Source: Sanderia malayensis (lineage: Eukaryota; Cnidaria; Scyphozoa; Semaeostomeae; Pelagiidae). Taken from it: a stretch of 64,000 nucleotides of DNA. The notes beneath the pieces are model-generated. The model ran no database searches and was not told the origin of the DNA. It worked only from the letters and a program-made list of their open reading frames with translations. This document shows positions 56,167 through 64,000 of this stretch, piece by piece; within the stretch, counting starts at the first letter, position 1; the number at the start of each line of letters is the position of its first letter. The translations under genes were made by a program, and so were the position numbers. The stretch is taken from positions 4,278,001 through 4,342,000 of the forward strand of contig RQOL01000729.1 of NCBI GenBank assembly GCA_013076295.1. The letters are read 5' to 3'.

Positions 56167-58131
56167 ATGGATGATCGTCTTTTTACGTCTTGGTTGAAGG
56201 TAGAGTGTGGGAATTGGCTTCAACAATTAGGCCAATCAACCAGCGGTACAGTTCAAGAACTTAAACAAAGAATAACGAAATTTCAACGCTACCCTGGCCT
56301 TGTGAAGAAGCTCAAGGATAAAGTGAGAAAGAATTACGAGTTTTCAACAAGTCTTGACCCAAAGTTAATACCACCCCCAAGTGGCAACTGGAAGTCAGAT
56401 GATGTACAGTACCCTCTGGTTAATGAAGCTATGTTTAAAAGGTATGTTTCTGCAAAACTGCAAGGAAACTCAGGGCAACAACAAAAGGCTTACAGGATGC
56501 TGCAAAGCCGAAAAATTGCTGCTATGAAGATTATAAGAGATAACAATATGATATTTGCTAAAGCAATGATTAAAAAGTCTTATGGACACCAGCTTAGACC
56601 CGCAGTGGTGCTTTTTCAAGACAGAGAAATCAAAAGTGCTTACTGTATTTGTCCAGTTGGTACAAGTGGGCTTTGTTGCCATGTTTTGGCCTTGCTGTTA
56701 TTTATGAAGCATTTTCATGAAACTGGTGAGAAGATCCTTGAGCTCACTTGCACTCAGCAATTGCAGAAATGGCACAGGAGAACAAAGAAAGGCTCAATTC
56801 CAATGATTCCTCTCAAGGATATAAAAGTCAAGTCTACTAAAATCAGGACGGAAAATAAAAAATTGTCATCTCACCAGCTGATCCATCTGAAAGCTACTTA
56901 AAAAGGGATGTCAGTCAAATTATAAACGAGCTTACTGAGAAGCTGAAGAAAGAGAAGCCAATCGAAGACCACATTTATTCAGCTGTTGTTGACTCTCCAG
57001 TTGGAAAAAAATCATCATTAGGGCAGCACTTGATTTACAAGTATAATTATCGTGCAGCCTGTGCACTCACAGATCATCAGTATTGCAAGACTGAACTGTT
57101 TGATAAAACAATTTTGGGTTTACCTGTTATCACCAAAAACAATACAGCAAGGCAGGATTCCTTTAAAAACAACCTAGTGAAATCAAAGAATCAAATCAAA
57201 GAAAGCATTAAGCTCAACTGAACCTCTTAGTGAAGAATATATTAATTTGTCAGCTGAAAAAACTGTGACAGTGTATGACAGTGAAAACCTTGTACACAAG
57301 GAAATATGGGTTGACCTTGACAGGCAGTTATCAGAAGAGCTGCCTATCGTAACACTTGACATCAGTTTTTTGGAAGCCCCATGCCCAGGAGGCTCTAATT
57401 ATGTTGACACTGTACAAAATACAGAAGCATGGCAAGATGCAAGAAGACATAAAGTGACTGCCAGCAGACTTCCAGCTGTTCTGGGCTTTTATGGCAAGGC
57501 AAAACTTGATACTTACATGGGTATCATAAGAGAAGGACACATTGAAGGTGATATTTCAAAGATAAGAAACATTCAACGGGGTAGGCAATTTGAAGCTATT
57601 GCCATTGCAAAAATGATGCAAGACTCTAATGCCACAATAAAACCTTGTGAATTTTTCATTGATCCCAGCAATGAAAGATATGGTGCAAGCCCAGATGGTC
57701 TTGGACCAGCAGCTATTTTATTAGAGGTAAAAACTCGAGCAGAAAATTCAGATGGTCCACTTTTGGGATTGAAGAAATATCCACAGTACTTTGTACAATG
57801 CCAGTTACAAATGAAATGCACAAATGCAATGTTTGCGATACTGCAATCTTACCACCCTGAAACTGGGAGCAGCCATTATTTTCTCATTAAAAGGAATCAT
57901 GCCCTCATCTCAGTTATCCAGGACGTTGTAGATGCAATGATATGCAATAGCAAGATCCTGGTATGGCCACACCAAGAGTTGAATGAATACAGAATCCTTG
58001 GTAAGAAGCTTATTGGTGTCACACCAAACTTTGAATCTTTAAAAACACTTAGAACAATAATAAAAGCTTTATGTAAAGATATTCCACAGGTACAGTTTTT
58101 AGACAAGTTTCAAGAAAATGTTTTATTATAA
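56167..58131 (+). pseudogene. SWIM zinc finger-YqaJ nuclease protein of the ISL2EU-like element
   Basis: First frame (56167-56901) starts MDDRLFTSWLKVECGNW and carries the SWIM finger AYCICPVGTSGLCCHVLALL (CxC...CxH). After a shift near 56860 the frame passes through QLIYKYNYRAACALTDHQYC-like sequence with stops near 57221. From 57247 it encodes the YqaJ/lambda-exonuclease-type fold: TEAWQDARRHKVTASRLPAVLGF, RGRQFEAIA, YGASPDGLG (Asp), ILLEVKTRAE (E-x-K) and YFVQCQLQM (Gln), the PD-(D/E)XK catalytic set, all present, to the stop at 58131. Known as the second protein of ISL2EU transposons; role in transposition is not established. The two halves are no longer joined, so it is a pseudogene although the nuclease half is open. 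Confidence 0.8.
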
Positions 58132-58198
58132 TGACTTTTGTGTTATTGATAAGATCACAATGAGGATATGAACAAGAGTAATTTTGAATATAGTCTCA

Positions 58199-59736
58199 TT
58201 AAATTAAATATTTTGGTCCAATTGGGGCCATTGTCAAGTTAACAACATGGCAAAGCATCTGCCATGTTGATGAAAGCAGGTCAATCTGGTTCAAAGGCCA
58301 AACTTTGTTTAAAATTGACCAGTTTCTCACCCTGCCAATAAACCGCTCAACATGTATACGTGTTGCTGCAATATCAAAATTGGAAGCCACATCTTTTTGC
58401 AAAAACTGATCGCAATCTTTTTGTTTTGGTCTGTTTAAAGCAGCCCCTTTGATTGCACATAAGTCTTGTATTGAAAAACCTGTCTGACATAACTTCATGT
58501 TCTTCTTCAACAAAATTAAGAGCCCCAGCTTTTTCTGTAATCTCTGAATCTGGAATTGATCCAGGGTATATTTCACTAAATAATATTCCCATTCCATGAG
58601 GGGCAATGCCAATAAGAGCTTTTCCAGTCACCGTGTTTTTATAGTTTGAGAACATCAAAGAATTCAATTCAAAGTTACTGGCACTTTGAAATTTGAATTC
58701 AGTTGCATCAATGATTAGGTCGGTTTCACCATGACCTGTTTCTTTGAAAATTTTTGGCATCTTTTGCAATAAAAACTTGCCACATGGTTTGAGATCTACT
58801 TGATTGAATAATGTTGCCAAGAAAATGACCCATGCAGTAAATATTCTCTGAACAGTAATTCTTGACTTGTGCAGCATAATAGCCATTACACCAAAATGTA
58901 GAGATTGTCTGCATATTGCCAAAACCGTCACTAGCTCTGTTTTCGTGTCAACAGATCTTTGACCTGAAGTCTTTGAGTGTGGATAAGGGATCAAGTGAAT
59001 GTAAGGCTCAACACAGGTAAATATCAAATCAAACTGTGTAACTGTTAACCCTGTGAGATAGGAAAAGTTTTGTGGATTTTTTACCAAATTGATATAAGTA
59101 AATTTTTTTCCCTGAAGTTTATCAATAACAGATAGCAGCTCTTGGTTCCGAATCTCCAACTGACTCTTTTCTTCTTCCGTTACTTTGAGTGAATCTTGCA
59201 ATTCTTTCAATCGTTTATCCAAATCAGCAATTGCTTGAGCCTCATGATGCTCATGCTGCTGTAAAGTTGTATTATTATTACCAACATTCAAGTTTGATGT
59301 TGATGAAGATGCTTCTTGACCATTATTTTGCTCAGGCAAAACTCTTCTTTCTGGTCTTGCACGGCTCGAGGCACTAGCGATTCTCATCACAAGTTCATAC
59401 TTTTTCTTCACTTTCTTCAGAGTTTCCCTCTGTTTTGCTGATACATTAGTGGCAGCATTAACAACTCTTAATGCATTTTCATATTTGATACGATGACGTT
59501 CAACCTGACTTGATGGAACTGCGACATTTGGCAAATCGTTTGTGTCCTTTCTTAGGCCATTTTCCCAATGCTCTGCACAAATATGTCCGTTCTTCCAAGG
59601 TCTTTAAATTCTTGCGATACTCAGCCTGTATCTCTGGGTTTCTAGGAAGTCTGTAGAACTTTATTGGCTTTCCTTTGTCGTCGAGAGAGCTGTGATTATT
59701 AAAGCAAAGAGCGGAGCTGCAGAACCACCGCACCAT
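58199..59736 (-). pseudogene. THAP-DDE transposase of the ISL2EU-like element
   Basis: Minus-strand ATG at 59736 gives MVRWFCSSALCFNN, the THAP C2CH start, with FYRLPRNPE. A shift near 59590 moves to ICAEHWENGLRKDTNDLPNVAVPSS, the end of THAP. A coiled-coil (RLKELQDSLKVTEEEKSQLE) and an HTH-like YLTGLTVTQFDLIF, LAICRQSLHFGVMA follow, then the DDE core: DLIIDATEFKFQ (first Asp), GIAPHGMGILFSEIYPG, and VMSDR (second Asp). A second shift near 58490 leads to the rest: FSIQDLCAIKGAALNRPK and RIHVERFIGRVRNW (Glu). All three acidic residues are thus present in the DNA but in different frames. DDE_4-type transposase; convergent with the YqaJ gene. Confidence 0.8.
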
Positions 59737-59885
59737 TTTGTACAAAAAACGCAATGAAAAAGAATAAGCGCAACAACAACAACAAAAATTTTCCCTACAC
59801 GGGAGCTAACTAGTTCCCAGGCCGCCCGGTATGAACAAGGCTAATGTAAGTAGGAATGGCGCTATTCTTGGCACAAATTTCTTAC

Positions 59886-59915
59886 CAGATTCATCATTTT
59901 TTCAATGAATTTCAA
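59886..59915 (-). CDS. 30-nt micro-exon unit with an in-frame TGA
   Basis: Between ttcctacag and GTAAGAAA. It reads VEIH, TGA, KNDES in the phase used by the other units, so it is either skipped, or the gene allele is damaged here. It is the last unit before the outer transposon. Confidence 0.5.
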
Positions 59916-60006
59916 CTGTAGGAAAGTATAATTATATGAAATATTTAAGAGACAAATATAAACAATGTCAGTAAACATGAGGGCTTTCTTGATCTAAAGT
60001 TCTTAC

Positions 60007-60036
60007 CGGGTTGTTCATTTTCTTTGTGAACTTCAA
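60007..60036 (-). CDS. 30-nt micro-exon, repeat unit VEVHKENEQP
   Basis: Acceptor ttttcttacag, donor GTAAGAAC; both strong. Phase 1 at both sides. Confidence 0.6.
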
Positions 60037-60129
60037 CTGTAAGAAAACATAATTATGAAGAAGTATGTAATACCATAAATACAAAGGAGATAACTAAGAA
60101 TGCAACTATCCTTCACATATACTCCATAC

Positions 60130-60159
60130 CACTTTCTTCATTTTCTTGTTGAACTGCAA
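60130..60159 (-). CDS. 30-nt micro-exon, repeat unit (I)AVQQENEES
   Basis: Acceptor ttttttacag, donor GTATGGAG. Phase 1 at both sides. Open reading through the following intron accidentally gives a hydrophobic 84-codon frame that should be ignored. Confidence 0.6.
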
Positions 60160-60279
60160 CTGTAAAAAACACAATTGTAGCAAACAGAATTATAGCAAAC
60201 ATATAGAAATAAACTAGGTGAGATGATTTTTTCATAATTATTTTGGTAATGCAGTCACTTTTCACATTAGCTTCCCTAC

Positions 60280-60309
60280 TAGGTTCTTCTAGTTCTTGGT
60301 GAACTTCAA
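60280..60309 (-). CDS. 30-nt micro-exon, repeat unit (I)EVHQELEEP
   Basis: Acceptor ttcccttgcag, donor GTAGGGAA (weaker than the others). Phase 1 at both sides. Confidence 0.55.
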
Positions 60310-60506
60310 CTGCAAGGGAACAATGAGAGTTGCAGGGGTTAGTAAGACAAATTACGTAAGAATGCACTCACTCTACAAATAATCTTATTGCAAGATTCTC
60401 AGGTAAGCTTATGGTAGCAATAATCATAAGGAATGTTCATAAAAACATTCCATCATCATCAAATACAGTGTAGCTGTACGTTAAAGAACGAAATGTATGG
60501 ACTTAC

Positions 60507-60536
60507 TGCTGGGTTGTGATGCTTGATCTTTCTTAT
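60507..60536 (-). CDS. 30-nt micro-exon, unit DKKDQASQPS
   Basis: Acceptor ctacttttgcag, donor GTAAGTCC. Same length and phase as the others but a divergent sequence; it joins the larger exon (60718-60907), whose last base starts its first codon (G|AT). Confidence 0.6.
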
Positions 60537-60717
60537 CTGCAAAAGTAGATAATATATAATGAATGACAGGACGAAGTTACATCACAACAGAAATTGCAAA
60601 TTTAGCTTATTATATACATATAGAATAGTAGTAGCTACACAATTTTTGCATCATATAGAGAAATTGCTTTTATGAACTATAAAATTAAAACTAAAAACTA
60701 CTACTAAAAATATCTAC

Positions 60718-60907
60718 CTTTCATAAAATTCTCAAACAGCTGGCAGCATAGTCGTCCTCCTTCCGGTCTGCCATTGAATGGACCCGTACGAAGAAAGGGA
60801 AGTGCTCCAGGTGTGGCAAATGTTGACATACCAAGAGCACCGTTTTTGTGTGGCTTGGCATAAACAGCAACTACTTCGTAGCCAATGCAGTAGTGGAAAT
60901 TCATTGC
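60718..60907 (-). CDS. Exon of the micro-exon gene, unrecognised protein
   Basis: 190 nt after a tattaatatatag acceptor and before GTAGATAT; enters in phase 0, leaves in phase 1, exactly matching the micro-exons that follow. It reads AMNFHYCIGYEVVAVYAKP, ALGMSTFATPGALPFLR, NGRPEGGRLCCQLFENFMK. The PEGGRLCCQLFENFMKGR stretch faintly recalls the PEGRxLxxLLxxAFxxRLIF of Deltex C-terminal domains but I would not rely on it. Other exons lie outside or were not recognised. A retrotransposon LTR lies about 100 bases upstream of its acceptor. Confidence 0.55.
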
Positions 60908-61008
60908 CTATATATTAATAAACAACAGCATCAGATATGGAAATAGGATGTTCAGGGTTTTTCAATCAAACAGGGTATAGGGCATGTGGCATAAATATTA
61001 TTTTTACC

Positions 61009-61234
61009 TTGGTTATTCTCTTGACTTGTTAAAGTCTCAGTCCCGTGATCCCGTCCCATATTCCTGTAATATTCTTATATTTCTACAAGAATGATCAGAA
61101 CTCTAGACAGAAACAACTGCACGCTTTCGTAGAATCATAACAACTAACAAAACAATAGTCTAACAACAACAACATTAGATAAATCACCGGGTGTCCATAT
61201 CACAGTCCATATCTATTTACACTATATTACATCA
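61009..61234 (-). repeat. 3' LTR of a Ty3-type retrotransposon (lower border approximate)
   Basis: Minus strand: polypurine tract aaaaaggggaag (61235-61246) followed by TGATGTAATATAGTG at 61234. The far end is placed near gagaataacca by eye; no second LTR is available in the window for comparison, so the border is uncertain. Confidence 0.5.
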
Positions 61235-61299
61235 CTTCCCCTTTTTGAAGTTATTTTGTTCATGGCATAATTTCTGACGGAATAGCTTCGCCAAATCTT

Positions 61300-61580
61300 T
61301 CCAAGACCATCTGGGCTTGCACCATATCTTTCATTGCTGGGATCAATGAAAAATCCACAAGGTTTTATTGTGGCATTAGAGTCTTGCATCATTTTTGCAA
61401 TGGCAATAGCTTCAAATTGCCTACCCCGTTGAATGTTTCTTATCTTTGAAATATCACCTTCAATGTGTCCTTCTCTTATGATACCCATGTAAGTATCAAG
61501 TTTTGCCTTGCCATAAAAGCCCAGAAGAGCTGGAAGTCTGCTGGCAGTCACTTTATGTCTTCTTGCGTCTTGCCATGCCA
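61300..61580 (-). pseudogene. Captured YqaJ nuclease fragment inside the retrotransposon
   Basis: From AWQDARRHKVTASRLPALLGF to YGASPDGLG, 281 bases match 57424-57704 of the ISL2EU-like element with three differences seen by eye (two change residues, V to L and E to G). The flanks do not match. The segment sits in reverse orientation relative to the source, after the integrase frame and before the polypurine tract. It includes the SPDG Asp but not the E-x-K part, so no active nuclease results. Confidence 0.85.
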
Positions 61581-64000
61581 TGCATAGGTATTTTCATTTC
61601 CATCTTCCATACGTTCCTGACCAACACGTTGTTCCACTTGTACTCCATTATCACTATCACTGTCCATTTCAGACTCGTCTGTACGAACTGTAGAGTTGTT
61701 GAATTGCTTAAAATGAGATATACTTCTCGTAACTCGGTGTTTCTGGCTATTTTCTGCAATTATTTGCGTTCCTTTCCTCCCGACGACCAAATACGGTGTC
61801 TTATTAAAACGAGATGTAAGCTTGTTGCGACGCTGTTGTTGAACTAGAACAGTATCACCAACTGTTATTGAGCTTTCTTTTGCGTTTCTACGTTGATTTG
61901 CGTATTTTGTGTGATAGTTCTGACTCTTGATCTCATTTCTGCGAGCTTCTTTGTGTCTATTAATCACAATGCTGCTAGTGATTTCTGGAAGTTTACCACA
62001 GACTTTCCTGTTAAACAGCAATTGACTCAGAGCAACTTTTGTTGTGCAATGCGGTGTGTTACGATATTGTAGTAGAAATCTCTGCAGCTCCTGACGCCAA
62101 AATTTTCCTTCAATGGCAGCTGTCTGTAGAACCTTTTCGAGGGGCTTATTAAAACGTTCTACTTCTCCGTTGGCTTGTGGCCAATATGGAGTCGAGAATT
62201 CATGTCGGATATTCAATGCATTACAATATCGACGAAAATCATCACCAGAAAATGGTGGTCCATTGTCAGTTTTTATAGCGATGGGAATGCCATGTGTGGC
62301 AAACATTTTGTCAAGTTTTGGTATGACAGATGAAGCTTTTGTCGATTTAACTATCTCAACCTCTGGGTATCGTGAATACCTGTCCACAACAACTAATAAA
62401 TAGTCATTGGATGGCAGTGGTCCACAGAAGTCAATGTGCAACTTCTCCCATGGCCCTGTTGGCATATCTGAAGGTTGAATAGGCTCAGGTGGTGGCGATT
62501 GACCAACTGCTTGACATGCTAAGCATGCATCTATGGTCTTTTTTACCATGTCATCTATGGTTGGAAACTTTCTTTCTTAGTACAGCTTTGGTTTTGATAA
62601 CCCTTGATGGCTTTCATGCGCTAGGTCGATTGCTTTCTGCTGCAACGACTGTGGAATGACAATCCTCTTCCCTCGAAGGATTACATTGCCTTTTCCAATT
62701 GTACATTCATCTTTAAAACTGCTATCGCTCTTAGCAACTGAACTCCACTGGTTCAATCGTAGTGCTGCTCGAAGACCTTTAAGATTGTGGTCTTTTGAAG
62801 TTGCTGTAGCGATCTCCACTAAAGTCATCGCCTTCGGTACGCTATGTTCAGTTATAAAGTGTATATATTCTTCAGTCATCTTTTGTTGCTTTTTGAAATT
62901 CTTTGACGTAATCAGATGTCTTGATAAATAGTCAGCTGGGTTATCAACCCCTGGCTTGTATATGACATTGAATGTATATGGCTGCAAGCGCAAAACCCAG
63001 CGTTCAATCCGTGCAGAGGGTTTTGAATTGCGATTGCCATAGATCACTTCTAACGGCTTGTGATCCGTGATCAATGTGAATGGCTTTCCATATAGATATA
63101 GATGAAAATGTTCCACTGACCACACTATGGCCAATGCCTCCTTCTCGGTCTGCGAGTATCTTGTCTCCACATCAGTGAGAGCTCTGCTCGCATACGCAAC
63201 AACTTTTTGATCTTCCTGACCCTTTGTCTTCTGAGACAGTATTGCGGAGAGTCCCACTGGACTGGCATCCACTAATACCAAGGACTCTTTATTTTTGTCA
63301 AAATATGACATGCAAGGAGCAGATGACAAAGCTGTAGTAAGCTTCTTGGATGCAATCTGGTGTTCCTCATTCCAAGAGAAAATAATGTTTTTCTTTGTCA
63401 ATTCTCTGAGAGGAGCTGTGATTGTGGCAAAGTTTGGTATGTATTTACTGCTGTAGTTCGCCATACCAAGTAGGCTTCGAATATCCTGTGAATTTTTCGG
63501 AATTGCTGCATTTAGTAAGTCGCTGACACGCTTCGGATCAGGGCGTGCTCCATCTTTCGAAAAAATCTGCCCGAAGAAATCCAACGTTTCGCTGAGAAAC
63601 TTACATTTGCTCTTGTTTAAAGTAAGTCCTTTACTTTTCAAGCGTGCTATGCAGTTATCTAGATTAGAATCATGCTCTTGGCGTGTAGCTCCAAAAATGA
63701 TTATGTCATCAGCGATATTTGGAACGCCTTTCAAACCTTGCAATGCTTTCTGTAACGTATACTGAAATATTTCAGCAGATGCATTTGTACCATAGTTTAA
63801 ACGTTTATAACGGAATAAACAAGCATGAGTTGAAAACGTTGTGATATTACGACTTTCTTCACTTAATTCTAATTGATGGTAAGCTTGACTTAAGTCTAGT
63901 TTTGTGAAAAACTTTGCACCATTAAGGGCACAGCTTACATCATCAACTGTAGGAATGGGTGGCGGATGCGGTTAATTGCATTATTAGCAACGCGCATATC
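61548..64000 (-). pseudogene. Ty3-type retrotransposon pol (RT, RNase H, integrase), incomplete
   Basis: Minus strand, entering from beyond the window. RT: DMRVANNAINRIR, a frameshift near 63957, KFFTKLDLSQAYHQLEL, FRYKRLNYGT and VPNIADDIIIFG (catalytic DD). RNase H: LVLVDASPVGLSAIL, YSQTEKEALAIVW and LITDHKPLE. Integrase: the HESHQG zinc motif, one TAA at 62575-62577, then ACLACQAV, WEKLHIDFCGPLPS (Asp), IAIKTDNGPPF (Asp), YWPQANGEVERFNK (Glu) and a GDTVLVQQQRRNK tail. The frame runs on to 61548 into the captured YqaJ DNA. Read 5' to 3' the order is that of Ty3 elements. One stop and one shift make it defective. Confidence 0.85.

Larger units (their letters stand above)
48890..59818. mobile_element. 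ISL2EU-like DNA transposon, carrying another transposon
   Basis: Inverted termini: left ggtaactagttagct (48890) continuing after the inner insertion as ccgtgtagggaaaaatttt (55961); right end is the inverse (tttccctacacgg...ctaactagttccc, ending 59818). The similarity runs over at least 150 bases including gttgttgttgttgcgc and tttttgtacaaaatggtgcg. It encodes a THAP/DDE transposase on the minus strand and a SWIM-YqaJ protein on the plus strand, the two-gene set known for ISL2EU elements. Both genes carry frameshifts. A target duplication could not be read with confidence. It sits between two micro-exons of a host-type gene. Confidence 0.75.

Noticed and set aside
60113..60367. 84-residue frame with a membrane-like segment
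   Set aside because: It reads through an intron between two micro-exons; only the two 30-nt parts are supported.
60718..60907. Deltex C-terminal domain
   Set aside because: Only a faint PEGGRLCCQL similarity; the surrounding conserved positions of that domain are not seen.

Overview
This is a eukaryotic, almost certainly metazoan, AT-rich window. Evidence: spliced genes with GT/AG introns, THAP zinc fingers, CR1/Jockey-group and Ty3-type reverse transcriptases, Helitrons, Kolobok-like TTAA elements and a chromodomain exon. The mix of element families is what I would expect from a cnidarian or another early-branching invertebrate; the species cannot be read from the sequence. I saw no rRNA, tRNA, CRISPR or prokaryotic signals. 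Apart from one partial host-type gene, the window is a graveyard and nesting ground of transposable elements.

Layout. 1-6 kb: tail of a 5'-truncated LINE, a dispersed repeat, the N-terminal exon of an integrase-type transposase, a 275-bp foldback and a decayed tyrosine recombinase. 6.06-16.34 kb: a full-length but mutated Helitron encoding a cysteine-protease-like domain, DUF6570-like and HUH Rep domains, a PIF1 helicase and a spliced RPA-like OB-fold protein, with 14-bp minisatellites on both sides of the coding block. 16.3-22.2 kb: non-autonomous copies of the same family, a THAP (Kolobok-like) transposase gene and an unknown small gene. 22.2-30 kb: a second integrase-type transposase, a 1.85-kb TTAA element carrying a small two-exon cysteine-motif gene, and a second Helitron on the minus strand. 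30.9-40.5 kb: a short canonical Helitron, a third Helitron lineage, a Helitron with a MITE nested in it, DIRS-like and hAT relics, and a Helitron with nine 117-bp repeats. 41-47 kb: a second copy of the unknown small gene, two MITEs, a chromodomain exon, an inverted Helitron and the inverted partner of the 3-4 kb repeat.

48.6-61 kb is the most striking part. A minus-strand gene has a series of 30-nt phase-1 micro-exons encoding a 10-residue repeat. Its array is split by an 10.9-kb ISL2EU-like transposon (THAP/DDE transposase plus SWIM-YqaJ nuclease, frameshifted). That element is itself split, within its terminal repeat, by an apparently intact 7,046-bp transposon with 136-bp terminal inverted repeats and a 9-bp target duplication. 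This inner element encodes an intact RecQ-like helicase and an intact five-exon DUF6589-like transposase, resembling the AcademH lineage. 61-64 kb: the 3' half of a Ty3-type LTR retrotransposon (minus strand) which carries, between pol and its polypurine tract, a 281-bp nearly identical piece of the YqaJ gene found 4 kb away.

The order of decay agrees with the nesting order: innermost elements are open, outer ones carry frameshifts and stops. Coordinates of element ends and exon borders were read by eye; protein family names come from recognised motifs, not from database searches.
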